From: Nephromyces sp. MM_2019 | Taxonomy: Eukaryota; Apicomplexa; Aconoidasida; Nephromycida | Length of the DNA: 25,375 bases | Assembly: GCA_015657535.1 (NCBI GenBank) | Contig: JADHZB010001428.1 | Location: 1 to 25,375, forward strand | Direction: 5' to 3' | In this document: piece after piece, positions 1-10,796 of the stretch | Layout of the letters: each line of letters begins with the position of its first letter | Position numbering within the stretch: the stretch's first letter is position 1 | Translations under genes and position numbers: made by a program | Notes under the pieces: generated by a model | Told to the model about the DNA's origin: nothing | Databases searched by the model: none | The model's input: only the letters and a program-made list of their open reading frames with translations

Positions 1-41
1 TTAAATAAAAAAAAGCGGAAAAATTAAATAAAAAAAAGCGG
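1..41. repeat. 18-bp direct repeat, two copies
   Basis: The sequence TTAAATAAAAAAAAGCGG occurs at 1-18 and again at 24-41, separated by AAAAA. A shortened relative, AATAAAAAAAAGCG, recurs near 658-671. It is an A-rich simple repeat cut by the window edge, so its full extent is unknown. Confidence 0.8.
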
Positions 42-1137
42 TTTTTCACGCTGAAGCTCACAGATGGAAGGGGAGTCATATGTATATTCGGACTCAGATC
101 CAGAAGTAGTTGTGATATATTCCTAAAAGAAAGTAACTAAAGCTTATATGAAGGAGATAAACATGAATTCTATTTTTGAACTAAAACGCTCACCTTTCGT
201 TTATATATCTACAAAAAATACAGCAAAAAACCTCAAAGCCTGAAGATGCTTTTTGCACTGGAAAACCAAAAAAATTTGCCTTGTATGTGTGCAAAAATTT
301 TACTCTAGATCTACCAAATAACACGCTTTCAGTATATATTTTGTAATCCCCACACAAGGAGTTTTTTACCTTATAATTCTAAAATGTGGCGCATGTCCTT
401 ACTCAAGAAGAAAATGGTTTTCTATAGCTGAATATACTAAAATCAAATTTCACTTGCAGAAAACCACCTTTTCTGCCCAAAAAAATTACGTCTTAATCCG
501 TGAATCTACGATTTCGTAAGTCTAGCACTCTTTAAAAAAAATGAGAAAATGAAAGAGTAGGCTAAAAACTGTGCTTTTTACAATTTTCACATTGTGATTT
601 TCTGGGCTGGAAGACGTATAAAATGCAGTGCTTTTGCTGTAAAAAGTTTAAATTACCAATAAAAAAAAGCGAAAATTTTTTCTTCGATAAAGCACATATA
701 TGAAGGAGGTTTTTTGAACTTAAATCTGACGTATTAAAGTTTTGTTAAGCATAAAACGCTTAAAAATGCTTTATCCAAATTTTAAGCAAATGATATTTTT
801 TTTGTTGAAAAAATATCATTTTTACATATACACATTGTCGAATAATTTTTTCTCTAAACTTATACACATTTTTCAGCATGTTTTGTTGCTAGAAATTTCC
901 ATATGTTTCTCATAAATATCAATTAATGCCAAGATTTGTAGCCTAAGGGAAGCTTCGCTCTAATGAAAGATCTTCACGCACACACAGAAAAAAGGAAAAA
1001 CTTGTTTTCTGAATGCCAGTTTTCTTAGCTTTAAAAAATATAAAAAGCCACCTCTTCAGCTTTAGTGTATATACACTCTTTTTCCATAAACAAAAAAAAA
1101 AATTTTTTTTTTTCATATCAAAAACTCCTTGCTTTTA
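1..1137. other. AT-rich stretch without a supported gene
   Basis: Very AT-rich DNA downstream of the minus-strand gene ending at 1138. A 26-codon ORF at 163-243 is preceded by GAAGGAG, which looks like a bacterial ribosome-binding site, but the peptide is not recognisable and is not called. A perfect palindrome GTGTATATACAC lies at 1065-1076. Apart from the direct repeat at 1-41, nothing else is supported. Confidence 0.5.
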
Positions 1138-4100
1138 TCATTTTTGTATCACCTCATCTAGTAAATCCTTATCAATTTCTGCAGATAAGTCTTCATCTTT
1201 AGCTGCTTTAAAAGCCTGCATTATTCCTCCTCCCAGCTTCTGCTGTTTGTCAAGCATACGCTTGATTCTTTCAACTTTCTGCTTCGTTTCATCTACCTCA
1301 CTTTTGACAGTATCGCCTTTTTTAGCCTCCTCAAGCTGAAGCTTTTGCTCTTCATAGACTGACTTTCTTGATAATCTTCGCTGAATAATTAAGAGTATTT
1401 AAACAAAAAAAAATCCCTATTATATAGCCTTAATTTGGTATTTTAGATTCCTTTCTTTTTTGGGTTTATTTATTGAATTTAACTGAAGCTTTTTTTCATC
1501 CCAAATTCAGCGATTTTTTATTAATAATATGTTATTCTATCTTCCAAGTTGACCAGCCAAATGATGAAGCTCTTGTTAATATGCCTTGACCGTACCTACA
1601 CTTGCACAGCTGGAAACTTGATAAATTACCAAGTATTTTTTTCAAAAGTAAAGAGTTTTTTCCCTCCATAAAATTCGATAAGCTCTATAAGCTTTTCTGA
1701 TCATAATTATCTTAAAAACAATGAATGTGTCAACTCACGCACGGCAGGAAAAAAAAAAAGATGACAACAAATAATGCGGTAGCAAATACTGCAAAACACA
1801 CATAGAATCTTCAAGAAATTACCGGCTTTTTCTGAATTTTTTGAATTCCTTTCAAATCACATATTTTCTGCTTCAATTCATAGCGCTTTTCTGAGTTACT
1901 CCTATCAAACCGCTTGCATACTCTGTAATCTTCAAGCAAGGTTTTCAAATTTTGTGAAACATCCACGTTTTCCTTTTCTCCCTAGTTAAAAGAAAAAAAT
2001 ATTTAAGTTTAAGTGAGAACCTCATTAACACGTTTAAACAGCGAAAAAAACCATAAAAATGATACTTTTTTGTAAAAAAAAACAATTTTTCAGAAAAAAT
2101 CAAGAAATGAGCATTCAATTCGCAGCAAACCACAAATAAATTCACATAAACCGCAAAAAGACTACAACTAAAAAATAATTCAAGCGGTCATCTAGTCAAG
2201 TTGCACCTTTACAAAGTAGCAACACGCAAAACTTTTCAAGTCAGAAAAACATCAAAACAAAAAATGAAAGAGTTCAAAAGTTTATGGCTCAGTTCCCAGC
2301 TGCAGCTTAAAAATTTTGTGTGTTAATGATATATAAAAATACTTTTTTGGCGAATTCCCTATAAGATTTCGTCAAATACCACAAAGAATCGCATTTTCGA
2401 AAACTCACAGCGTTTGATTTGGTGTTCAATTGTAAAGTTCAAAAAGATATGCCAAGGCTACGCAATCAACACACATAAAGGCGCAGACATTTACCCTTCA
2501 CTGCACCAGGCTAACGCACACTGTGATTTCCTCAAAAGCATCTTCAAAAATTTTTTTCTATCGTAGAAAAAGTAAAAAATCTTTTCAACCTGCAAAAAAT
2601 CAATCGCTTTGCCCCAATCAAAGGCTTTTTTGGATTTCATTTTGCTGAGCTTTTTTGATACCGTATGATCTTCTGCTAATTTCTTTTTATTATTTTCTAG
2701 AGAAATTTTTATCTTCTCCTTTCTTGCTTGCATCTCTCGTTCTTCTTCTTCCTTCTTTATCTCCCGCTCAAACTCTTGCTTCCTCATCTTGTTTTCTAGT
2801 TTATCTGGTAATTTATACAAAATAACAGTAAAAGTTGTGCCCAATCTTCTGTCAAGCATCAAAAAAATTTTAATACGCATAAAAAGTAAAATAGGTACCG
2901 TAATATATATGCTATAAAAGATGTCTTTTTCATATTTCCATTTATCTCTAAATGCAAATGAAATACTACATATTGCAGGCAGCAAAAAAATACGCAAGAA
3001 AAAGCAGATGGATCAGAAAGCCTTTTTTTGAACATAAAACTCTAAAAATCGGTGTGAAAGTAATTTTCTGTAGATAAAAAGTAAGATTTTCTATGGGCCT
3101 CATGAAATGGATCAAAAACACTGAAAGTTTTTGATGCTTCTCCAAGATTGTAACAATTTAAAGTCTACCTAGCATTCTATGGTGCTAAATGCAGCAACAC
3201 ATGCGCACTGTATACAATCTCAAAATATACTAAAAATTCTAATTTTATACATTAAATAGTTAAAAAACACCAATCTGGCTGAAATTTGAAACCAAAGAAA
3301 ATGATTAAAACAAATTGCATCATGAAACTACAATAGATAAAGAGGCTCTTGAAAATGCGCGGCTAAAACGAAAAAAAATTTCTTCATGCAATTCAGCCAT
3401 AAAAATTCCTCTTAATAGAAAAAAGCACCAAATTCTTCTAAAGTGACAACCATTAGTTCTTCGCTAAACTCTTTTTAAATTTACTTGCTGAGTTAGGGGT
3501 AAAATTTGCTAAAAACTTAAATAAACGACGTAAAAGCCTTCGAAAGCATCTTGTAGCATTAAAGCTTATTTTCGTAAGCTTTAATGACTGATTTATGCAA
3601 GTTCACGGGTGTAAAATACTTCTATTCCCCAACCAATCAGCTTCCAGGTCCGATTCCAATTTAACAAGCTTACAGGTCCGATTCCAATTTAACAAGCTTA
3701 CAGGTCCAGTTTAGTTATTATAAATTACGTCAATCAAAAAAGCAGAATGCTATAATTGAGTAAAATGTGCGCGGATTTACCTATGAAACTATTGCGATTT
3801 GCGCATAAGAAAAAAATGCCACTCATGAACGCGCGCTGCTTTCTTCAATTACCTTCTAGATCAAAAATAGTAATAAAGGCATCCTTAGGTTCATCTTCTA
3901 TAGCCTCCTCGTAGGCTTCACGCGCCACGTAATATCCAGGAGATAAGAATTCATCAGGATATGCCCATTTTTTCAATAGAGCTTCTTGCTCGGCAAGGTA
4001 ATTGGAATATTTCTTTGATATAGGGACTTTTTTTAAGATCTCCTGGGTTAGCTGAGTTTGAGCAGTTTAGTATGAGCAAAAATCAAGATTGGCCGGCTAA

Positions 4101-4352
4101 AGCTCGCATATTCGCCGGTAATCGCTTTTTGTTTGCTTCTTTTTCCGCGCGTTTTTTGTATATGTACAAATTTTTTCTTTTGACCAATAGTGTACTATTA
4201 AGCTCCCATGAGTCCTTTTGAGATAAAAGACTTATGTGCAGATATTTTACAAGGGGACACTTCAAGACCGTCATAATAAAACAGAGCAAGACTTTACTCA
4301 CTAGGAAGAATCTGGCAGTTTCAAATCTATCATTGCAAATTAAGGCAGCCAT
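1138..4352 (-). CDS. Five-exon gene, charged coiled-coil protein of unknown function
   Basis: Exons on the minus strand are 4352-4302, 4042-3853, 2804-2590, 1981-1823 and 1380-1138. They join in phases 0, 1, 0 and 0 to give 285 residues ending at TGA. Donors are GTGAGT, GTAATT, GTTGAA and GTAATT. Acceptors end CCCAG, ACCAG, ACTAG and TTCAG, and a yeast-like branch sequence TACTAAAC (4071-4064) precedes exon 2. An alternative acceptor at 4051 would add three residues (LTQ). The protein starts MAALICNDRF. Residues 81-152 are rich in Lys and Glu (for example EREIKKEEEEREMQ) and probably form a coiled coil; the C-terminal 80 residues are similarly charged. No catalytic motif or membrane segment is visible and I do not recognise the family. 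Every Gln codon is CAA or CAG, which fits the standard code. The third donor (GTTGAA) is the weakest join. Confidence 0.6.
3641..3708. repeat. 28-bp tandem repeat, about 2.4 copies
   Basis: The unit CTTACAGGTCCGATTCCAATTTAACAAG (28 bp; key core CAGGTCCGATTCCAATTTAA) occurs at 3641-3668 with one mismatch and at 3669-3696 exactly, then partially at 3697-3708. It lies in the long second intron of the minus-strand coiled-coil gene. No function is apparent. Confidence 0.9.
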
Positions 4353-4531
4353 TTTGACTACAAATATGGTGAATTTTTACTTTTAAAAATAGCTTAAAAG
4401 CTTATTAGATTCCATCACAACATAAAATAAAACCATAAAAAATGTCAAAAAAATTTAAACTGAAAATAAAACTACGTTAAAAGATACAAAAATTAAAGGC
4501 ACTTCAATTTTCTGCTCTGTACATGCACTCT

Positions 4532-5083
4532 CTAATTAACAGCTTTTGAGTATTCTAGATAAATTTACTGTATAAAGACTGCAGGAACCTCATTAATTAT
4601 GCGATATAATTTAGAGGAGTGCATGATTTTACGTTTTATAAAATCACCTGATAATATTTTCGTTCTATAATTTTCAGTCTTTAATATAATCTGAGAAGAA
4701 TCACCTCTAGCTCTAGCTAAAACATCATTATAAAATGATTGCGCTTCATTTATACTGCATATAGTTTAGAATATGCCCATTTTCATAAATATAGAATTTT
4801 AGTACCTCTTTATAAATATTATCTTTTTTCATTCTTATTATTTCTCTAGTATTTCCATGCACACGCATCACACCCTGTGCGGATTTTTTCAGCTTCTCTT
4901 CAGCTCTCCAAATATTTTTAATTTGTACGAACACGGCATAGCTGCTCGCGTATTTTTCAAAAAATTATATTATGGAGTGAAAACCATTTCAATAGTCCAG
5001 TTCACACTCTGAATTTCCCTCCTTTTTTAAAGGCAGCAATTTTCATACACCCACCTCTTGTAGTGTCTTTGGCTTTGATTCAT
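4532..5083 (-). pseudogene. Decayed HflK-like (SPFH/Band 7) gene, probably of bacterial origin
   Basis: Reading the minus strand in order, peptides resembling bacterial HflK appear in the expected sequence but in shifting frames. They are HYKRWVYEN and KKGGKFRV, then SVNWTIEM and YNFLKNTR, then EEKLKKSAQGVMR with a following GNT and KEVLKFYIYENG, then INEAQSFYNDVLARARGD from 4753 with an Ala/Glu-rich-like continuation, and finally IYLEYSKAV. HflK proteins are membrane-anchored partners of HflC that modulate the FtsH protease. Their SPFH core and the I-N-E-A-x-x-Y-x-N-x-V-x-x-x-A-x-G segment are the features matched. The copy is broken by several frame changes, by a TAA just before YNFLKNTR, by another TAA before IYLEYSKAV and a TAG after it. 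About 30 residues are missing between the SPFH core and INEA. The breaks do not fit GT/AG splicing. It sits between two spliced eukaryotic-type genes. The identification rests on remembered family features, not on a search. Confidence 0.55.
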
Positions 5084-5471
5084 CAGATCTGAGTTGAAAA
5101 ATCTTATAATCCGCTAAAAAAAATTGCAAAGAATATTCCAGCAATTTTACAACATAGAAATCATCTAATTCACACAAGAACAGTCCACTTTCTCACTCAC
5201 AATCAGTATAAAAAAACCGCAGCGATCTCTTTTCCTACGAAATTTTTTCTTGCTAAGATGAATAACCTAATACAAACCACCATAAAATTAAATTCTCTGC
5301 AAAAAACCAGTTTCATGGTGTAAAATTAGCCCTTTTCCAAAAAAAATCTAAACAAAAAAGTGATAGAGTCGAGCATTTGAGACATGCCTAGCTCTTTTTC
5401 GCATGTTTTAAGTCCCTAGCGTTTCACATTGCTTTTTATCATAAATATGAGTTAAAAATTGACCGACAGAC
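5084..5471. other. No gene seen; possible N-terminal remnants of the HflK-like pseudogene
   Basis: AT-rich sequence. On the minus strand near 5210-5270 a short reading frame includes KKKFRRKRDRCGFF followed by hydrophobic residues. This could be an HflK-like transmembrane start, but it is too degraded to call. Confidence 0.3.
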
Positions 5472-5640
5472 TTAAGTGGCATCATTAACTTCAATAAAAA
5501 TTTTAGCTATAAGAAGGTTCTCATTGGATGTAGCAATAGATTCTACGCTGTAGATGCCTATATTTTTCTTGATTTCGAAGCTATTTATTGCGGTAAAATT
5601 TACATTAAATAGTGAATTTTCAGGAAAAACTACCAAGAAA
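5472..5640 (-). pseudogene. Short coding remnant or orphan terminal exon
   Basis: A minus-strand frame of about 55 codons ending in TAA at 5474-5472 has codon use and peptide character of real coding DNA (for example NSFEIKKNIGIYSVESIA and LLIAKIFIEV). It is bounded upstream by TAA or by a possible acceptor CTTGGTAG. The beta-strand pattern is faintly like the end of a hot-dog fold enzyme, but this is a weak impression. It could be another bacterial remnant beside the HflK-like pseudogene, or a terminal exon of an unassembled gene. Confidence 0.3.
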
Positions 5641-6293
5641 AAGTTTTAAACTGTAAAAAGAGCTTTAGCATAAATCCTCTCAGTTGCGGAAAACAATTTT
5701 CTTGTTCAATCACTTCTTAAGAAGTGAAATTGAGAATTATTTATCCAAAGGTAATCTAGGTAAAACCACCTATTGCATATTCATAATATATTTATTGATT
5801 AATATATATTTTTAACTTACCCTGAAAAAATTTAAGAAAAAATGAAAAAAGTAAGATCAAGGTTGTCGCCTCATTAAAAATACAAACTAGAATATCATGC
5901 AAATAAAAAACCTAATAAAATATATAAAGCTAGTCTTGAAGCGCAAACAGGCGTAACAAATCTGTAAAAATCTCAAGCTCCGTAGTGTAAAAAATTGTCA
6001 TATATTACCAAAAACCCTACCGCAACAAAAGAAGGAAAGTGCATCTGTTACTCGAATAGGAAACTGATGCAAGCAGAGAAATTTTTATACAGCAGCTAAA
6101 TGGAGGCGCTAATATAATGAAATCTCTCTAAAATGCCTTAAAAACCAAAAATTCGCAAACGATTGCCATAATTTTACTTTATCAATTTTCAAAAACGCTT
6201 TTCAAACATCCATAAACATCAAAAATATAAAGCATTCGCTGCTTTAAGAAGACGATATTTGCAAGCTTGAGATATTCTGCTTTACTTTGGAAT
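5641..6293. other. Intergenic AT-rich DNA, nothing supported
   Basis: No open frame with convincing coding character was found on either strand between the remnant ending near 5640 and the stop codon of the minus-strand gene at 6294. Confidence 0.4.
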
Positions 6294-8442
6294 TCAGAGC
6301 AAGTGTAATAGGCGTACACGTAATTTTTTTTTTGATTTTAATATAACATGCGCATAGCCTTCTTCCCTAATATTATATATCATCAAAAGCTTATTCATCT
6401 TGCCTTCTGCATGTTCCATAATAATTTGAATTTCATGCCTAGGCAATTTTTTTATTGCTTCAGACCACTGATAAGATTCAGCAGAGGCTTCCGCATGTTG
6501 CCTCCGAATGGTACTCGTGTTGGCCTGCCTATAGTTAGCTTCATCTATATCAAACATATCTTGCATCACCTCAAGAGAATCTAAAACTTGTTTTGGTTTT
6601 TCAATTGTTTCTATTTCGTAAATTTCTTCTAAGCTTCTGTCCCTATCTCTGTGATACTCCATAAAGCCTTTGTATGCTTTATTAGCGGCTGACAATGGGG
6701 TAGCTTTACGAAAGCAAGATTCAACTAAGTTATAAATCTTTTTATCCGATATCGCAGCCGCTTCAAGAGAGTCCCACCAATTAGAGCTAATTCCTTTCTT
6801 TAGTCGCTCTTGGGGCTTAGAATCAGTTTTGCTCCTGCGTTGAGATTTTTTGTTTTTTTGGCTCACTTCAGAAGAATGAGCTGACTGTTCTGGATTAGGT
6901 AGTATTAGCTCATCGCTTATTCTGATGCTACCAAACTGAAGTTTATCATTTTCTTTCTGTACATTTTTCTGTGTAGAATTTCTAATGTCTGTAAGAGCCT
7001 TTAGAGCAGCTACTGAAATCATATTTTTTTCGCGATTTTCAGCTGAATAACGAAAAATTATGAAGAACAATTTTTATTGGAAAGTAGATTCAGGTAACTA
7101 AAAATGAAACAAAAATCTGCTGGTCGGCTTAGATTGTTGGATTTGCGCAGTTTTTGATTAGCGAGAGCAACTTCGTGCAAATAAATTAGCAAAACTTTGC
7201 CGATTCTCTGCGAAAAACCCTTGATGGTGCACTCTTCGTTACAATGATGAACGCCACCAGGGCGCTTCATAGATATTTTTTCCAAATTTTGCATTGAAAT
7301 CGTAAAAAAACTATTAAAATCAGTATTTCCATTAAGCATATATGCTACTAGAATACTATCAGGCTCCAAGCTGCTAAATACCCTCCTAAAGAAATGGGTG
7401 CATAGCGTTATTTCTGGTGTTATCAAAAATAATCCCCGGCATATTCAACAAATGTGATAAAAAAATCGCTTTAGTAAATCGACAATAAAGGAAAACAAGA
7501 GAGGGATAGACCTTAAAGCCTACACTTTACTGATATATATCCGCAGCTCTAAAAGTATTCTATAAAATTCAAAGAAATACCAAAAAATTCCATTAGAATT
7601 GTTTTATGAATTCAAAGTAAACTCATGGGTGGATTACTGATAAGCAAGTGCTTAATAAGAGAGTTTAGTAGAGTTTTTCACTTAAAATACGTCAAAATTG
7701 GAAATATATCCACCAAGATTGATAAGAGTATACCTAGTAGAACTCAAGCAAATTGTAGTGTTGCTCTTGGAATTTTTCACGAGCATAGCGGGCATAAAAT
7801 TTTCTGATTGGTTCCTTTTATATTGAAACTATCCGAGTAAAACATCAAATACCTTGGAAATCACTTTTTAAAAACCACAAAGTAAATGCACACGTCTTTC
7901 TAGGTTTATACAATGCATTCAATTTTATCATATATTTATCAAGACAAGCATGCGTGAATTGATATTCATAATCTACACAAACATGCTCTATTCCATAATT
8001 TTTGTCTAAGCTACAGCAACCCATCTAAAAGCAATATCGGCACCAAAAGGACGTAAACATATAGTATGGGGTGCATTCCCTGTGTTGATATTATATTTTC
8101 TTATGGCTCCCATACTAGGCTTTGTAGGAGAATTGCATATAGCGATTAATTCTAAACTCCAGTGAATACAAAAATAGCTTTCGGGTGCGTGAGAGGATCT
8201 AAAGCCTAACCTTGAACATCCTTGCTGACTTTATTAAGCAGCCTCAAGTCTTCCGCAGCAGATTTAAAATAACAATCATTTTCTTGACTTTTGGGGAGAG
8301 ATGAGCTCCCGTCTTCCAAGCTTTGCTGAAGTTCCAGCGATATCTTTGCAATTTTTTTCTCAATCTAGAAAATAAAAAAAATCACTTCAATAGAAATATC
8401 ACCTTCTGGTATGTAATAAAAAAAAGCACAGCTGAAATGCAT
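6294..8442 (-). CDS. Seven-exon gene encoding a 501-aa protein of unknown function
   Basis: Exons on the minus strand are 8442-8386, 8364-8211, 8151-8116, 8005-7853, 7803-7734, 7385-7099 and 7042-6294. They total 1506 nt and translate without interruption from ATG to TGA; all six junctions keep phase. Introns are 21, 59, 110, 49, 348 and 56 nt. Donors are GTGATT, GTTAGG, GTATGG, GTATTT, GTATAC and GTTACC. Acceptors are TCTAG, TTTAG, CTTAG, ATCAG, TTTAG and TTCAG. The start peptide is MHFSCAFFYYIPEGD. The last exon (residues 253-501) is one long open frame, with a basic patch KNKKSQRRSK at about 315-324 that could be a nuclear localisation signal, and a helical, charged C-terminal half. I recognise no domain. 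The 110-nt intron is less certain, because its unspliced frame also looks coding (NTGNAPHTICLRPFG). An upstream non-coding exon or a different first exon is possible. Confidence 0.65.
8365..8385 (-). other. Putative 21-nt micro-intron
   Basis: GTGATTTTTTTTATTTTCTAG separates codons for ISIE and IEKKIAKI. Read through, it would place an in-frame TAG in the gene. Removing it keeps phase 0. It has a GT start, a pyrimidine-rich body and TAG at the end. Confidence 0.5.
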
Positions 8443-9025
8443 TTGAAGTGTAAAACAGAAATGCACATATGTTAACTAGCTACCAGCAAGTTAATATATT
8501 TAGTTGCTTTCACAAAATTTTCGGCAATTCCTTCCTACTTAGTAAATTCGAACTTACTTTTTCAACTATAAAAAAAGAGAAATTGACAAGGGCTTCTTAG
8601 CATGGAAGTTTTATCCATCGCACTAACCAGTGCATACAAAAATAGCAAGTATTAAATAGAATATAGCCTAGTTATCGTAGCATCTCTGATGATTCGATTA
8701 GTGCCCTAAATTTCAAGTTTCGCTCCTTGTGCTGTAGAATACAAACCTCAGAGATAGCTTAAAGTTGCTGTAAAAGCGACACACACTACTTTATACTGCA
8801 TAAAGCAAAGCTTACAACGGTCGAATTTCCGTGGATGTTTTTCGCAGCAGCTGCTAGTTTACTGTATGAAATAGCTCTTCCAATCATTGAATCCCCTTCA
8901 AAAAGTTGGCTTTCTTCCGATGGAAACCCCGATCTTCAATGCACGAAAATAGGCAGGGAAGAGTGTATGCAAATTCACAGTCATGCACAGTACTTTTGGG
9001 GAGGAATGGTCCCATTTAAACTTAG
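8443..9025. other. Region between divergent coding segments
   Basis: Lies between the start of the minus-strand 501-aa gene and a plus-strand coding exon. A plus-strand frame from 8835 contains SLLYEIALPIIESPSK, which may be an upstream exon of the gene whose last exon is at 9026-9157, but I could not find a phase-compatible junction. No other support. Confidence 0.3.
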
Positions 9026-9157
9026 CTGGGAACCTTATATGAACTCCTCAACACGCTTGAAGAGAAAAAAGCAAAGTCTCAACCAGCGTATGCCCAAGCA
9101 ATTGTTTTAGCCTCGCTATTTGCACTAATGAAACTTTGGCAAATTAAGGCGCAGTAA
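9026..9157 (+). CDS. Terminal exon of an unassembled plus-strand gene
   Basis: After an acceptor-like TTAAACTTAG, 43 codons read with clear coding character (for example LGTLYELLNTLEEKKAK and AYAQAIVLASLFALMKLW) to a TAA stop. It is a helical C-terminus, possibly with one hydrophobic helix. The preceding codon in this frame is TAG, so the segment must be an exon or a fragment. The upstream exon is not resolved and the family is not recognised. Confidence 0.45.
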   Translation: MGTLYELLNTLEEKKAKSQPAYAQAIVLASLFALMKLWQIKAQ

Positions 9158-9772
9158 GAGGAAATATTTAATGAGCTAAGAATAATTCTAAAAAGAAAAA
9201 GATTCCAGTTGGTTTTTTTTATAAAAGTGAACTTTGTTATTTTAACTGAAAAGTCCAATCAAAAGTACCTGCTACTGAATTATGGTATAATTCGCAAGAA
9301 AGCAAAAAAAGGACTACAGGGGTGTGCCCTTTTATTTCAGTGTATAATTTTGTATTTAATAACGTAAAATGTAATAAAGGGCGATGCGACATACTATTTC
9401 ATTTGGAGACTACTGAAAGTTATTTTTAAAAAAATTTTTTAGAGAGTTTTAAAAATTTTTCTTCCCGATGAGTGCGGGCCGCGCTATCTTTTAATGCATT
9501 TTTAACCTGTCAGTACCTAGATAAAAACAAAATAATGAGAAAAGTAAGTAAAACATCATGGTGTGGGTCATCGGAGCAGTTTGCATCACTGTATACACCT
9601 TTTATCTGCATCAAAGATAAGCCTCGAAGGCAGAAAAAGGCGTACAACATTGCCTACATATAATATGAATCTGAAAGGATTAATCTAAAAAATGTAACTT
9701 CAAAAAATGAAACGCTTATGTGGCAATATCGATTGTTTGAGCCGCAAAAATGGCAAGAAAAAGCATCAAATT
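9158..9772. other. Intergenic AT-rich DNA with weak ORFs
   Basis: A minus-strand frame of 46 codons with a hydrophobic end lies near 9530-9660, and a plus-strand frame at 9472-9663 overlaps it. Neither has a family match or a junction that supports it. Confidence 0.3.
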
Positions 9773-10239
9773 TCAAAATAATAGTGCAACAGTCGGCGAA
9801 AATGTGCAAGCACAATGAACTAGATGCCCAATCGCGAACTCGCGCATCGAATATTTTCCTCTTTTAAATTCTAGTGCGTTAGCAATAAATTCTTCGCATG
9901 GAAAAATATTTTTTTCGAGTGCATACCAAATACTGAGCTTACCCAGTTACCACCTGAGTCTAGATTTCGAACTACAAGCATGTATTTCAATTTTGTTCTT
10001 TACAGCTTCAGTTTTCATGTTAACGTATGCCAAATTATGTAATATCAAGGGAGATACTATATGCCACGCTTACATATTGCATGTTCTAAAGAAAGAAATC
10101 TAATGGTCTCCGAATTCGCATCGTTGCCACGAAGTTCTTGTTCAATATTTCGATAAAAAATTTTTTCTTGGATATCGTAGAGGTCTGAAAAAATTGATTC
10201 AAAATTTTGTAAATTCGAGTTGTACAACTCAAGAGTCAT
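9773..10239 (-). CDS. Three-exon gene encoding a 125-aa protein of unknown function
   Basis: Exons on the minus strand are 10239-10074, 10005-9954 and 9932-9773. They total 378 nt from ATG to TGA. The first intron (68 nt, GTAAGC to GAAG) is preceded by TTAAC, a plausible branch site, and joins in phase 1. The second is only 21 nt, joins in phase 2, and holds an in-frame TAA. The protein begins MTLELYNSNLQNFES and later reads IWYALEKNIFPCEEFIANAL and KRGKYSMREFAIGHL. It is helical, with several Cys in the C-terminal third, and shows no membrane anchor or recognisable catalytic motif. The phase agreement across both junctions is the main support; no family is recognised. Confidence 0.55.
9933..9953 (-). 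other. Putative 21-nt micro-intron
   Basis: GTGGTAACTGGGTAAGCTCAG lies between the codon fragments CTC AG and T ATT. Retained, it would introduce TAA in frame; removed, the reading frame continues for 53 more codons to TGA. It ends CTCAG. Confidence 0.45.
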
Positions 10240-10796
10240 GGTGCGTCAAAGAATCAACGTAATTAAAATGTTTCTAAGGCGCACATTTAAGTACTTTAAG
10301 TGACGAATAGAAAAGATAAATTTTGTACTTAGTAGAACCAAGGGATAAAAAAAGTAACCAATAGAGAAAATTTAAGTTGCAACATACAACAAGAATATAA
10401 AAGGTAATTCACAGGCTTAAAAGACAAACAGTCACAAACGTCATAGTGGATTAATTGATAAGCGCCATTCTAAAAAGCTTTTCTGATATAATATCGCGGA
10501 GCCGATAGACCGTTTTTCTGACTACTTGCAATCGACACGTTAAAGGTACATAATATTTGAAATAGTGCTCAACGAAAGGTTTTCACTACATCTGAAAGCA
10601 AAAAGCGTCAGGTTTCCCTCGCTTTTCCGATTCAGTTTTGCAGAGCAAAACGGATAATTTACGAATCTGTCATTACACCATCCGGTTAGGAAAGATATGG
10701 CTACTCTAAAAATTATAGAAGATATTTAGATACACCTGCAAACAGAGAGCTCTTTTTCTAAGACCATGCAAAGACTTGAAGATAGTATTAAATAAC
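10240..10796. other. AT-rich spacer, no supported gene
   Basis: No long open frame or recognisable motif on either strand. It separates the start of the 125-aa gene from the next minus-strand coding segment. Confidence 0.4.

Noticed and set aside
163..243. 26-codon ORF with GAAGGAG upstream, as in bacteria
   Set aside because: Too short and unrecognised; such a motif is expected by chance in A-rich DNA, and the locus is otherwise eukaryotic.
1013..1339. Plus-strand 108-aa ORF
   Set aside because: It is a shadow of the minus-strand last exon 1380-1138; the peptide is Phe/Ser/Lys-rich noise.
3641..3708. CRISPR-like repeats
   Set aside because: The units are directly adjacent with no spacers, in a eukaryotic intron.
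4746..4934. A spliced eukaryotic gene explaining the HflK-like segments
   Set aside because: A GTACTA...ATGCAG intron with a TCTAAAC branch is tempting at 4805-4755, but joining there gives an immediate stop, and the other frame changes lack GT/AG borders.
6348..6584. Plus-strand 78-aa ORF
   Set aside because: It is antisense to the long last exon of the 501-aa minus-strand gene and has no coding character of its own.
7625..7807. Plus-strand 60-aa ORF
   Set aside because: It overlaps minus-strand exon 7803-7734, which fits in phase with its neighbours.
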